Positions 25,130 to 34,060 of a stretch of DNA of 64,000 nt are shown one piece after another. Below the pieces are notes generated by a model, which was not told where the DNA came from, did no database searches, and worked only from the letters and a program-made list of their open reading frames with translations. The position numbers were made by a program, and so were the translations under genes. Positions within the stretch are counted from its first letter, which is position 1. Each line of letters begins with the position of its first letter. The stretch comes from Pedobacter cryoconitis (lineage in GTDB: Bacteria > Bacteroidota > Bacteroidia > Sphingobacteriales > Sphingobacteriaceae), in the NCBI RefSeq assembly GCF_001590605.1, contig NZ_CP014504.1, forward strand, positions 186,001 to 250,000, given 5' to 3'.

Positions 25130-26344
25130 ATGATTAGTCAGCCAGTGGAAGAAATTGTTTCAGGAAGAGATATCGTTATTGTTGGCCAGCAGCCATGGGA
25201 TGTTAACATTGGAAGTAACTGTAAAAATATAGCCATTGAACTGGCTAAACATAACCGGGTCCTCTATGTTAATTCTGCCTTGGACAGGATAACTTTACTC
25301 AGGAACAGAAAAGATAGTAAAATTATCAAACGTAAAGCGGTCATTAAAGGCAAAACAGATGGCCTGATTCCGGTTGCGGATAACTTATGGACTTTATATC
25401 CGGATGTATTGATCGAATCTGTGAACTGGATTAATAATTTCAACATTTTCGACTGGTTAAATAAGCGGAATAACAGGCTTTTTGCAAAATCAATTTTAAA
25501 AACAACTGCATTGCTGGGGTTCAAGGATATCATACTCTTTAATGACAATGATATGTTCAAGAGTTTTTACCTTAAAGAATTCCTTCGTCCTTCGTTGAGT
25601 ATTTATTATTCCAGAGATTTTATGCTGGCTGTGGACTATTGGAAAAAACATGGGACAAGAATTGAACCCGCACTCATTAAAAAAAGTGATCTGTGCGTTG
25701 CAAATTCCACTTACTTAAGTAATTATTGTAAACAATATAATCCGGCTTCCTTTTATATCGGACAGGGCTGTGAACTTGATATTTTTACCAGTTCCGCAGC
25801 TTTACCTGCCGTGCCTGCTATTGATCGTTTAAAGGGGCCAAAAATTGGCTATGTGGGCGCATTACAAAGTATCCGTCTGGATATAGAATTGATTGCGCAT
25901 ATTGCAGTGACCAAACCAGCCTGGAATATTATTTTAGTTGGCCCTGAGGATGATGTATTTAGCGCAAGTAAATTACATGAAATTCCGAACATCCATTTTC
26001 TGGGTGCACAGAAACCTGAAGATTTACCACAGTATATCAATGCATTTGATTTATGTATCAACCCTCAGCTGGTGAACCAGGTAACAATCGGAAACTATCC
26101 AAGGAAAATTGATGAGTACCTGGCGATGGGAAAACCTGTGGTCGCTACGCATACTGAGGCCGTAACGATTTTTGAAGATACCGTTTACCTTGCAGAAAAT
26201 AAAGAGAGTTTTGTTACGCTGATTGAAAAAGGCTTGCAGGAAAATACGGAGGAATTAGTAGCTTACCGGGTGAAGATTGCACATTCGCATTCCTGGGAAA
26301 ATAGTGTGGGTGAATTGTATAAGGCTATGAATCAAGTTATATAA
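25130..26344 (+). CDS. GT-B fold glycosyltransferase (family 1/4-like, TuaH-like)
   Basis: A 404-residue GT-B protein. The N-terminal domain carries an I-V-G-Q-Q-P-W-D motif near residue 20. The C-terminal domain includes G-Y-V-G-A-L near 240, I-L-V-G-P near 264, and the donor-binding stretch P-R-K-I-D-E-Y-L-A-M-G-K-P-V-V-A-T near 320-340. This pattern resembles TuaH-type glycosyltransferases of teichuronic acid and exopolysaccharide clusters. It is cytoplasmic or peripheral and starts 5 bp after the previous gene. Donor and acceptor cannot be read. Confidence 0.8.
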   Translation: MISQPVEEIVSGRDIVIVGQQPWDVNIGSNCKNIAIELAKHNRVLYVNSALDRITLLRNRKDSKIIKRKAVIKGKTDGLIPVADNLWTLYPDVLIESVNWINNFNIFDWLNKRNNRLFAKSILKTTALLGFKDIILFNDNDMFKSFYLKEFLRPSLSIYYSRDFMLAVDYWKKHGTRIEPALIKKSDLCVANSTYLSNYCKQYNPASFYIGQGCELDIFTSSAALPAVPAIDRLKGPKIGYVGALQSIRLDIELIAHIAVTKPAWNIILVGPEDDVFSASKLHEIPNIHFLGAQKPEDLPQYINAFDLCINPQLVNQVTIGNYPRKIDEYLAMGKPVVATHTEAVTIFEDTVYLAENKESFVTLIEKGLQENTEELVAYRVKIAHSHSWENSVGELYKAMNQVI

Positions 26345-26351
26345 ATTATAA

Positions 26352-26975
26352 ATGTCATTATCCGCGAAAATAAAAGCAAATCCGGTATTGAAAAAGATAG
26401 CGCACCGGATGTTGATCCCTGCTAACGATTTCAGGCCAAGATTATGGGTCAGATTGTTTATAAATCCTTTCAAACATAAAAAAGGAAAAGGATCAACTGT
26501 GCGGTCAAAGACCAGGATGGATGTTTTTCCTTTCAATCATTTTGAGTTGGGGGATTACAGCATGATTGAAGATTTTTCTACGATCAATAACGGCGTTGGG
26601 GACGTAGTGATCGGTACAAAAACGATTATTGGGATCGGTTGCACAGTAATTGGCCCGGTAAGGATAGGAAACCATGTGATGTTAGCTCAGAATATTGTAA
26701 TTTCAGGACTTAATCATGGTTATGAATTGATAACTATGCCTCCAAGTGAGCAGCAGACGGTTACTAAAAAAATAACTATTAAAGATGAAGTCTGGATAGG
26801 CGCAAATTGCGTAATTACCGCTGGCGTGACTATTGGTAAACATGCAATTATAGGTGCCGGGAGTGTAGTGACTAAAGATATACCTGATTATTCGGTAGCT
26901 GTTGGAAATCCGGCAAGAGTAATAAAAGTATATAATTTTGAAAATAAGATATGGGAAAAGATAAAATCAAGTTGA
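26352..26975 (+). CDS. Hexapeptide-repeat acyltransferase (WbbJ/CysE-like)
   Basis: A 207-residue left-handed beta-helix acyltransferase. Hexapeptide repeats run from about residue 75 to 190 (V-V-I-G-T-K-T-I-I-G, I-T-A-G-V-T-I-G-K-H-A-I-I-G-A-G-S-V-V). The catalytic His is probably in L-N-H-G-Y near residue 119, and V-G-N-P-A-R-V-I-K closes the domain. It would O- or N-acetylate a sugar of the repeat unit using acetyl-CoA. The locus also encodes FdtA- and FdtB-like enzymes but no adjacent N-acetyltransferase, so this gene might complete that pathway; O-acetylation of the polymer is equally possible. Confidence 0.85.
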   Translation: MSLSAKIKANPVLKKIAHRMLIPANDFRPRLWVRLFINPFKHKKGKGSTVRSKTRMDVFPFNHFELGDYSMIEDFSTINNGVGDVVIGTKTIIGIGCTVIGPVRIGNHVMLAQNIVISGLNHGYELITMPPSEQQTVTKKITIKDEVWIGANCVITAGVTIGKHAIIGAGSVVTKDIPDYSVAVGNPARVIKVYNFENKIWEKIKSS

Positions 26976-27000
26976 GTTTATCTTTCCAAAGCTGAGCGCT

Positions 27001-27831
27001 ATGAAACATCAATATAATCCCGCCTGGATAGATCAGTTTCTTTATACTTATGAAAAGTATGAAGATATAGATCCTGCTGTATTTTCGGCGGTCAATAAGG
27101 ACCTTGACCGGGTACAAAGTAAAGACCCGCTGGTAAGTGTGGTGGTAATTGCATGGAATGAGGAGATTAATATCCTGCGTTGTGTGGCTTCTTTGTCTAA
27201 AATGGTCACTGCTATTCCTTTTGAAATTATTGTAGTGAATAATAATTCAAAGGATAAAACACAGCAAACGATTGATCAGCTGCAGGTGAAGTCTTTTAAT
27301 GAATTAACACAAGGAGCAGGGCCGGCAAGACAAAAAGGGCAGGAAAATGCTTTGGGAAAATATATCTTAACTGCTGATGCTGACTGCTTTTACCCTGAAG
27401 TCTGGATAGATGAGATGATGCGTGTACTGACACAAAAAGACGTAGTCTGCGTGTATGGAAGATATTCTTTTATAGGAGAGCCTGGTTTTCCCCGATGGAA
27501 ATTAAGGATCCTGGAGAAATTAAAAGATGCCATGGCCGAAATCAGGCATATTAAACAGCCCTATTTCAATACTTTTGGGATCAGTATGGGTTATGTGAAA
27601 GAATTTGGCCTCAAAATTGGTTTTATAAAAATCAACAGGAGAGGTGAAGATGGACAACTTTGTATGGATTTGATGCGCTATGGCAAGATTAAGCAGGTAA
27701 AATCCAGGAAGGCCAGGGTATGGACAGGGGTAAGAACACTGAGCCAGAATGGATCTTTTTATAATATTGTAATTTCCAGAATCAAAGAAGATCTTAAAAG
27801 ATTTAAGTATAATTTTATTACGCGAAATTAA
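27001..27831 (+). CDS. Family 2 glycosyltransferase
   Basis: A 276-residue GT-A enzyme. It has S-V-V-V-I-A-W-N-E-E near residue 42, N-N-N-S-K-D near 82 and the metal-binding T-A-D-A-D-C near 123. A basic C-terminal region follows, without a strong membrane helix. The glycosyl donor is unknown. It is the first of a run of four glycosyltransferase genes spaced 2-11 bp apart in the exopolysaccharide operon. Weakly similar GT2 neighbours differ in their acceptor half, so each probably makes a different linkage. Confidence 0.82.
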   Translation: MKHQYNPAWIDQFLYTYEKYEDIDPAVFSAVNKDLDRVQSKDPLVSVVVIAWNEEINILRCVASLSKMVTAIPFEIIVVNNNSKDKTQQTIDQLQVKSFNELTQGAGPARQKGQENALGKYILTADADCFYPEVWIDEMMRVLTQKDVVCVYGRYSFIGEPGFPRWKLRILEKLKDAMAEIRHIKQPYFNTFGISMGYVKEFGLKIGFIKINRRGEDGQLCMDLMRYGKIKQVKSRKARVWTGVRTLSQNGSFYNIVISRIKEDLKRFKYNFITRN

Positions 27832-27834
27832 TAT

Positions 27835-28644
27835 ATGTCCACGATGCCAGTGAATGCTAAGGAGAGCCTGTTTGATGATGTTACCCTGCTGATTACCCAC
27901 TATAACAGAAGTAGCTCTTTGGAACGGTTGCTGCTTACTTTTAAAGAACAGCAGGTTCGTTTTAAGGAGATCATTGTTTCTGATGATTGTAGTGCTGATT
28001 TTCATTTGGGCCAGCTGGAGAAGATGGCGCAGGTGTATAATTACAGGTTGATCAAAGCAAAAATCAATGGTGGATTGGGAAATAACCTGAATAAAGGCCA
28101 GCTGGAAGTAAAAACACCTTATACTTTGTATGTACAGGAAGATTTTATTCCGCTGCCTGCTTTTGTGGCGCATTTTAATGATGCAATGGACATGATGCAT
28201 GCAGAAGCAGACCTGGACCTGGTCAGATTTTATGCTTATGGGCCTTATCCTTATTTAAAGCCATATAAAAAAGGTTTCTCCACGATGGTTTATAAGCCAT
28301 GGTTTACAGATAAAAACAAAATATACAATTATAGTGATCACCCTCATTTGCGCCGTTCTTCATTTTTTGAGCGTTTCGGCCAATATACTGAGGGCATAAA
28401 GTCTGACAAAACGGAATATGAAATGTGTTTATCTTTTATTCAAAATAAAGGAAGAGCATTGTTTTATGACCAGTATGATAGTTTGTTCCTGCAGGAAAAT
28501 TCTTCAGCAGAACCTAGTACGGTGACCAGAAGTAACTGGAGACAAAGTGGGAACCCATTAATTTCATTCGTCAGACTGGTCTACAGACAAATTAAGTACA
28601 ACTATGACCTTCATCTCAATACCAGGTTCAAAAGACACAAATAA
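27835..28644 (+). CDS. Family 2 glycosyltransferase, paralogue A of a three-member set
   Basis: A 269-residue GT-A enzyme with V-T-L-L-I-T-H-Y-N-R-S near residue 15, V-S-D-D near 47, G-L-G-N-N-L-N-K-G near 82 and the catalytic Y-V-Q-E-D-F near 98. It is closely similar to the genes at 29525-30325 and 35014-35805, which share the Y-P-Y-(L/M)-(K/E)-P-Y-K, D-H-P-H-L-(R/K)-R and E-N/D-N-S/P-x-E-E/D-P blocks. The Q-E-D-F motif takes the place of the DxD. A later ATG at 27844 is also possible as start. It is followed 2 bp later by a GT8 gene, and this GT2-GT8 pair is duplicated in inverse orientation at 34-36 kb. Confidence 0.82.
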   Translation: MSTMPVNAKESLFDDVTLLITHYNRSSSLERLLLTFKEQQVRFKEIIVSDDCSADFHLGQLEKMAQVYNYRLIKAKINGGLGNNLNKGQLEVKTPYTLYVQEDFIPLPAFVAHFNDAMDMMHAEADLDLVRFYAYGPYPYLKPYKKGFSTMVYKPWFTDKNKIYNYSDHPHLRRSSFFERFGQYTEGIKSDKTEYEMCLSFIQNKGRALFYDQYDSLFLQENSSAEPSTVTRSNWRQSGNPLISFVRLVYRQIKYNYDLHLNTRFKRHK

Positions 28645-28646
28645 TT

Positions 28647-29513
28647 ATGGAAACTAATTCTCGCATATCTGTTGTAGTGGCTTGTGATAATCACTATGTC
28701 ATCTTAATGGCTGCCTTATTGAAGTCAATTGAAATGAATCATTTGAGTGATCATATCGTTGATGATCATATCTCTAAAACAAATAAGCAAAAGCTTACCG
28801 GATCACTGGTCTTAAAAAAGATTAACCTGATCTGGTTAAAAATGAGTGAGATTATTCCGGAAGGGGTGAAACTACCGCTGGTTAACAATTCATATCCGTT
28901 AAATACCTACATCAGGCTATTGATTCCTTATTTTATGCCTGAAGAGATTAAAAAAGTTATCTTTTTAGATGTAGATATGATTATGCTGGACGATATCAGT
29001 AACCTATGGAATATCGAAATCGGGGATAAGGTGATCGGCGCAGTCAATGACAATGCTGGTGACCATGAGAAAACGATTGCAGAAGGTATAGAAAACTATA
29101 AAGAATTAGGACTTGATCCGAATCAGAAATACTTTAATGCAGGTCTTCAATTGATCAATACAAAAAGGTGGCTGGAGCAGGATATTACGCAAAAAACCTT
29201 TGATGCGATCAATAATAATAAAAAATATGCTGGTCTGGGAGATCAGTATGGCCTGAATATTTCTTTATGCGGGAACTGGCACGAGATTGACAGAATGTGG
29301 AACTGCTTTTCAGTTTGTACAGATCCAAAGCCCAAACTGATCCATTATTTTCATAGAAAGCCTATTTATAAAACTTACGCTTACAACTATAGAGAAGAAT
29401 TCTTTCATTATCTGAACCTAACCGCATGGAAGGGTTTTAAACCTATCGGAGAAACTACGCGGTATATGAAAAAGATAAATAATATCTTTGAAAAGATTAA
29501 ACTGTTATTCTAA
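28647..29513 (+). CDS. Family 8 glycosyltransferase, copy 1
   Basis: A 288-residue GT8 retaining glycosyltransferase of the LPS galactosyl/glucosyltransferase type. Signatures are V-A-C-D-N-H-Y near residue 11, Y-I-R-L near 91, F-L-D-V-D-M-I (DxD) near 109, K-Y-F-N-A-G near 161, G-D-Q-Y-G-L-N near 196 and I-H-Y-F near 229. It is paralogous to the - strand gene at 34061-34954. Relative to that copy it is about five residues shorter in the segment around residues 34-42, where the other protein reads E-F-F-I-V-E-D-G. This may alter a core strand or only a loop. Confidence 0.85.
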   Translation: METNSRISVVVACDNHYVILMAALLKSIEMNHLSDHIVDDHISKTNKQKLTGSLVLKKINLIWLKMSEIIPEGVKLPLVNNSYPLNTYIRLLIPYFMPEEIKKVIFLDVDMIMLDDISNLWNIEIGDKVIGAVNDNAGDHEKTIAEGIENYKELGLDPNQKYFNAGLQLINTKRWLEQDITQKTFDAINNNKKYAGLGDQYGLNISLCGNWHEIDRMWNCFSVCTDPKPKLIHYFHRKPIYKTYAYNYREEFFHYLNLTAWKGFKPIGETTRYMKKINNIFEKIKLLF

Positions 29514-29524
29514 CAAGGCGCTCA

Positions 29525-30325
29525 ATGACTAAGAATTCAAATCAGCTTATTTCTGGTGTTACGTTACTCATTACGCATTATAACAGAAGTGAGTCTTTGT
29601 TGCGTTTGTTAAAAACGATAGCCGGGCATGAAATTTCTTTTGAGCAGATTATTGTTTCAGATGACGGCAGTAAAAAGGAGCATCAGGACCGCTTAAAAGG
29701 GATGCAGCAGCAATTGGGCTTTACTTTAATCATGGCCCCGGTCAATAAGGGGCTGGGCAATAATATCAACAAAGGTATGGATGCGGTGAAATCTCCTTAT
29801 ATCTTGTATATACAGGAGGATTTTGTCCCTAAAGCTGCTTTTATTACAGCATTAAAAGACGGGTTGGAAATTATGAAATCGGAGCCTCAATGGGACATTG
29901 TCCGTTTTTACTCTTTCCCATGGTCACCTTATCCTTATTTAAAGCCTTACAAAAAGGGTTTTTCCAAAATGATATTTAGTTTATGGCCATGGTATACCAA
30001 TCACCTGAAATTTCATGTTTACAGTGATCATCCGCATTTGAAAAGAGCAGGTTTCACGGAGAAATTCGGGAGGTATTTCGAAGCGCCGAATGGAGATGTG
30101 ACAGAAATGAAAATGTGCCGGTCTTTCCTGAAAAATGACGGAAAGGCACTCTATTATAAAAACTATAAGGAGTTGTTTGAACATGATAATCCGGAGGATG
30201 AACCTGGTCTTTTCAGGCCCGATAAGGTGAAAACAAAAACTTATGCAGATATTAAGCCTTTATATTGGGCATATCTGAAATACAAACTGATGAAGGACAC
30301 GGTATCTTTTGTACTGAATAAATAG
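29525..30325 (+). CDS. Family 2 glycosyltransferase, paralogue B of a three-member set
   Basis: A 266-residue GT-A enzyme with V-T-L-L-I-T-H-Y-N-R-S near residue 14, S-D-D-G-S near 48, N-K-G-L-G-N-N-I-N-K-G near 80 and Y-I-Q-E-D-F near 99. It shares long blocks with the genes at 27835-28644 and 35014-35805, so it arose by duplication inside this locus. Different C-terminal thirds suggest changed acceptors. It sits 11 bp after the GT8 gene and 6 bp before the flippase gene. Confidence 0.82.
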   Translation: MTKNSNQLISGVTLLITHYNRSESLLRLLKTIAGHEISFEQIIVSDDGSKKEHQDRLKGMQQQLGFTLIMAPVNKGLGNNINKGMDAVKSPYILYIQEDFVPKAAFITALKDGLEIMKSEPQWDIVRFYSFPWSPYPYLKPYKKGFSKMIFSLWPWYTNHLKFHVYSDHPHLKRAGFTEKFGRYFEAPNGDVTEMKMCRSFLKNDGKALYYKNYKELFEHDNPEDEPGLFRPDKVKTKTYADIKPLYWAYLKYKLMKDTVSFVLNK

Positions 30326-30331
30326 TAACCT

Positions 30332-31768
30332 ATGAGTAATAAAAAATTAGCTATCTCAGGTGCAAAATGGACAACCATTTCAACTGTTGTCAACACCGTG
30401 CTTCAATTTGTCCAGATAGCGATTTTGGCCCGGTTGCTGGAGCCGTCTTCTTTCGGTATTGTCAGTATCAGTACGCTGGTAATAACTTTTTTAGGGATTT
30501 TTGCCCATTTTGGTTTCTCCAACTCTATCGTTTATAAACAGGAGAGTGACAATAAAGTCTTATCTACTATTTATTTTCTGAACCTGATGATTGGTGCTGC
30601 CATGTTTGTGATCATTTACTTCGGTGCACCGCTGCTGGTCATGTATTACAAAGAGCCCCGGTTGCTGGAAGTCCTTCACATTTCTGCTTTTTATTTCCCT
30701 ATCGTTTTTCTTGGACAGATTTACAATATCCTGCTGGAAAAAGAACTTAAATTCAAATCTCTGGCTTTAACAGAAATTGTATGTTCAATACTGGCTACCA
30801 CGATCACCATTATACTAGCTTATAAAGGTTTTCAGGCCAAGTCATTGGTATTCGGTCTTTTAGCCGGACAGACACTTAAAATGCTTGTTCAGAATGTAAT
30901 TGGCCGGGTATATTTTTCGCCGGTATGGTATTTTAAGCTGAAGGAGATTAAAGAACACCTGATGTTTGGTATTTATAATATTGGTGATAGCCTTTTAGGT
31001 TTTGCCAATAGCAATATGGATACGATCCTGATTGGTGGTTTATTAGGCGTAAAAGAGCTTGGTTATTATACCATTGCTTCACAGGTTGCGATTTATCCGG
31101 TAGCGCGGATCTGCCCGATTATTGTGCAGATCTGTTATCCGATCATGGCCAGGATGAAAGAAAATCTGGAACATCTGAAAGGTGCTTATCTGAAGATTGT
31201 TGATTTTCTATCCTATGTAAATATTCCGTTGCTGGCCGGCTTATTTTTAATGTCTGCCAATGTGATCCCTTTAATTTATGGCCCGGGATGGGATGCCACA
31301 GTTCCATTGATCAAGATCTTTGTTTTTACAGGGATATTTTCTTGTCTGATGTACCCGCTTTCTACAGTAGCTTATTCTACTGGTAAACCGAAATTACTTT
31401 TTTACCTGAACCTGATTACCTTAGTGATCAAGTTTCCATTGATTTATATCATGGCTAAACATTATGGTATTATGGGGATTGCTTATGGATTCTTAACCAC
31501 GACCTTTATTACGCTGGTAATGAATTTCTTCCTGATCCAGTTTATGGTAGGTGATTTTATGAAAACGTTTCTGGAAAATATTGCCAAGCCGCTTTTATTC
31601 AGTGTGGCCATGGCAGTGGTTATCTTGTTATATAAACAATTTATAGGCAATACGGGGACTTTCCATACCATGGCCCAGATTGCTCTGGGTGGACTGGTTT
31701 ACGCCGGCCTGACCTTAAAATATAAATTGTCATTCGCTGAAATTAAAAACTTAAAGCAATCCTTGTAA
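30332..31768 (+). CDS. Wzx-type lipopolysaccharide/repeat-unit flippase (MOP superfamily)
   Basis: A 478-residue protein with about twelve to fourteen hydrophobic helices. The N-terminal G-A-K-W-T-T-I-S-T-V-V-N and A-R-L-L-E-P-S-S-F-G-I blocks are typical of PST/Wzx exporters (Polysacc_synt family). It moves undecaprenyl-linked repeat units to the periplasmic side. With the Wzc-like protein and the ligase/polymerase in the same operon it completes a Wzx/Wzy-dependent pathway. Its TAA stop is directly followed by the GTG start of the next gene, so translation is probably coupled. Confidence 0.88.
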   Translation: MSNKKLAISGAKWTTISTVVNTVLQFVQIAILARLLEPSSFGIVSISTLVITFLGIFAHFGFSNSIVYKQESDNKVLSTIYFLNLMIGAAMFVIIYFGAPLLVMYYKEPRLLEVLHISAFYFPIVFLGQIYNILLEKELKFKSLALTEIVCSILATTITIILAYKGFQAKSLVFGLLAGQTLKMLVQNVIGRVYFSPVWYFKLKEIKEHLMFGIYNIGDSLLGFANSNMDTILIGGLLGVKELGYYTIASQVAIYPVARICPIIVQICYPIMARMKENLEHLKGAYLKIVDFLSYVNIPLLAGLFLMSANVIPLIYGPGWDATVPLIKIFVFTGIFSCLMYPLSTVAYSTGKPKLLFYLNLITLVIKFPLIYIMAKHYGIMGIAYGFLTTTFITLVMNFFLIQFMVGDFMKTFLENIAKPLLFSVAMAVVILLYKQFIGNTGTFHTMAQIALGGLVYAGLTLKYKLSFAEIKNLKQSL

Positions 31769-32347
31769 GTGAACAGAAGATTATATATTAAGAGTGTCTT
31801 CGGCTTAGCTGTAGCAGGTACAGCTTCTTTTTCTATTTTTAAATGGGTGAGCATAAACAGGGCTATCGTCCCTGCTGATCTGGTCCATAAAAGAGATCTT
31901 TTGGCGGAGCTTGCGGAACTGATTATTCCTCAGACGGATACGCCAGGGGCGAAGGCTGCAATGGTGCAAGATTATATTATCACGGTCATGCTGAACTGTA
32001 CGCCTGCAAAGGAGCAAAATAAGTTTATTGATGGCATTGCCGAGCTGGAGGATTATACTGCTGCTCAATATGGTAAAGCGTTTTTGAAATGCAGCCCGTC
32101 AGAAAGAAAAGCCGTATTGAAACATATGGCCAAAAATTCATCCGGTTATTCTTACAAGATCCTGAATAAGATTAACAACAAGCTTTTTGGAAAACCATTT
32201 TTTCTGAAGCTCAGAGAATTAACTGTAGATGGCTATTGCCAGTCCCAGTTAGGGGCTACGCAAGGTCTTGCCTATGATTATATTCCCCACACTTTTGAAG
32301 CCTGTATCCCACTCCTTAAAAACCAGAAATCCTGGGCAACCAAGTAA
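31769..32347 (+). CDS. Gluconate 2-dehydrogenase subunit 3-like protein (twin-arginine-type leader)
   Basis: A 192-residue protein starting with GTG immediately after the flippase stop. The N-terminus N-R-R-L-Y-I-K followed by a hydrophobic stretch resembles a Tat-type leader. The middle part (L-A-E-L-I-I-P-Q-T-D-T-P-G-A-K-A near residues 45-65) is the hallmark of the gluconate 2-dehydrogenase subunit 3 family. This small subunit is thought to help mature or export the partner flavoprotein, whose gene starts 2 bp later. It would place the GMC oxidoreductase in the periplasm. Confidence 0.8.
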   Translation: MNRRLYIKSVFGLAVAGTASFSIFKWVSINRAIVPADLVHKRDLLAELAELIIPQTDTPGAKAAMVQDYIITVMLNCTPAKEQNKFIDGIAELEDYTAAQYGKAFLKCSPSERKAVLKHMAKNSSGYSYKILNKINNKLFGKPFFLKLRELTVDGYCQSQLGATQGLAYDYIPHTFEACIPLLKNQKSWATK

Positions 32348-32349
32348 TT

Positions 32350-34047
32350 ATGTACATCAGCGATAAAAACAAGCAACTCAATACTTATGATGCCATTGTA
32401 ATTGGTTCAGGGATCAGTGGAGGATGGGCTGCAATGGAACTTTGTAAAAAAGGAATGAAGACATTGCTTTTAGAAAGAGGCCGGGACGTGAAACATATTG
32501 TAGATTATCCAACTGCAACACTTAATCCCTGGGATTTTAAAGCGGGTCTGAACAATACCATGAAGGACCGGGAGATTGATCCTGTTCAGAGTACTGCTTA
32601 CAGCCCTGCTGATAAACATTTTTATGTAAGTGATGCGGAGCATCCATATATTCAGGAAAAGCCATTTAACTGGTACAGAGGTTATCAGGTTGGTGGCAGG
32701 TCATTGACTTGGGGCAGACAATGTTACCGTTTGAGTGATCTTGATTTTGAGGCCAATCATCAAGATGGTTTCGGTGTGGACTGGCCAATCCGGTATAAAG
32801 ATCTGGAACAGTGGTACAGTTATGCAGAGTCATTTATTGGGGTAAGCGGGAACCGCGAAAATTTAAAACAGTTGCCGGATGGTGAGTTTTTAACACCGAT
32901 GGAGCTGAATTGTATTGAAAAGCATTTGGGCGATTCTATCCGCAAGCATGATGAACACCGGTTATTAACGATTGCAAGGGTGGCTAATTTAACCAGGGGA
33001 TGGGATCACCGCGGCCCTTGTCAAAACAGGAATCTTTGTAACAGAGGATGTCCGTTCGGTGGATATTTCAGCAGCAACAGTTCTACGATTCCTGCAGCCA
33101 TGGCTACAGGGAATTTAACTTTAAGACCGTTTTCAATTGTTACTGAAATCTTGTTTGATGAGCAGCAGCAAAAGGCCAAGGGGGTTAGGGTAATTGATAC
33201 TTTAAGTAATGAAGTCTATGAGTTTTATGCGAAGATAGTTTTTGTCAATGCTTCTACTATTGCAACTGCGGGCTTATTATTAAATTCTGTTTCTTCGCGA
33301 TTTCCTGATGGTTTTGGTAACGGAAGCGGGCAGTTAGGGCATAACCTGATGGATCACCACTCTTCGGCGGGTGCTTATGGGGTGCATGAAGGCTATACAG
33401 AACAGTACTACAAAGGAAGAAGACCTTGTGGATTTTTAATCCCGAGATACAGAAATCTTCAGCATGATAAAAGCCTGGATTTTAAAAGAGGCTATAATAT
33501 CCAGGGCCATGGTGAGCGCCAGGAGTGGATGGACAAAGCGCAAAGTATTGATGGGTTCGGGGAAGATTTTAAGGCACAGCTAACAACGCCCGGCCCGTGG
33601 ACGATATGGATGGCCGGCTGGGGAGAATGCTTGCCTTATTTTGATAATAAAGTCTCTCTCGATAATTCCCGGAAAGATAAATGGGGACAGCCATTGCTTA
33701 AAATTGATTTTTCTTTCCGTGAGAATGAACATAAAATGATGACTGACATTCAGCACACTTGTGGGGAGATGTTCGAGAAAGCAGGGTTCAAAAATATTGA
33801 TACTTTTAATTATAATAAACCAGGAGGTTCAACCATTCATGAAATGGGGACCGCCCGTATGGGACATGACCCCAAAACATCTGTTTTAAACAAGTTTAAC
33901 CAGATGCATGAGGCTAAGAATGTTTTTATTACTGATGGCAGCTGTATGACTTCCTCTGCATGTCAGAATCCATCTTTAACTTATATGGCCTTAACAGCAA
34001 GAGCAAGTCAGTTTGCTTATGAGCAATTAAAGAAGGGTGACTTATAA
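32350..34047 (+). CDS. GMC-family sugar oxidoreductase (gluconate/glucoside 3-dehydrogenase-like large subunit)
   Basis: A 565-residue flavoprotein. The FAD-binding Rossmann motif is I-V-I-G-S-G-I-S-G-G near residue 15, followed by L-L-L-E-R-G. The C-terminal GMC_oxred_C part includes H-E-M-G-T-A-R-M-G near residue 500 and T-D-G-S-C ... Q-N-P-S-L-T-Y-M-A near 530-550. It has no leader, so it probably travels with the subunit-3 protein. The family oxidises hydroxyls of sugars or sugar acids. In an exopolysaccharide operon it may oxidise a sugar residue to a keto- or carboxyl-derivative, an unusual addition; a plain catabolic role is the alternative. Confidence 0.82.
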   Translation: MYISDKNKQLNTYDAIVIGSGISGGWAAMELCKKGMKTLLLERGRDVKHIVDYPTATLNPWDFKAGLNNTMKDREIDPVQSTAYSPADKHFYVSDAEHPYIQEKPFNWYRGYQVGGRSLTWGRQCYRLSDLDFEANHQDGFGVDWPIRYKDLEQWYSYAESFIGVSGNRENLKQLPDGEFLTPMELNCIEKHLGDSIRKHDEHRLLTIARVANLTRGWDHRGPCQNRNLCNRGCPFGGYFSSNSSTIPAAMATGNLTLRPFSIVTEILFDEQQQKAKGVRVIDTLSNEVYEFYAKIVFVNASTIATAGLLLNSVSSRFPDGFGNGSGQLGHNLMDHHSSAGAYGVHEGYTEQYYKGRRPCGFLIPRYRNLQHDKSLDFKRGYNIQGHGERQEWMDKAQSIDGFGEDFKAQLTTPGPWTIWMAGWGECLPYFDNKVSLDNSRKDKWGQPLLKIDFSFRENEHKMMTDIQHTCGEMFEKAGFKNIDTFNYNKPGGSTIHEMGTARMGHDPKTSVLNKFNQMHEAKNVFITDGSCMTSSACQNPSLTYMALTARASQFAYEQLKKGDL

Positions 34048-34060
34048 TTTACAGGGTGGG

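Noticed and set aside
27520..28200. A 226-codon - strand frame opposite two GT2 genes
   Set aside because: The length is notable, but it spans the junction of two genuine glycosyltransferase genes and its translation has no coherent domain, so it is an antisense shadow.
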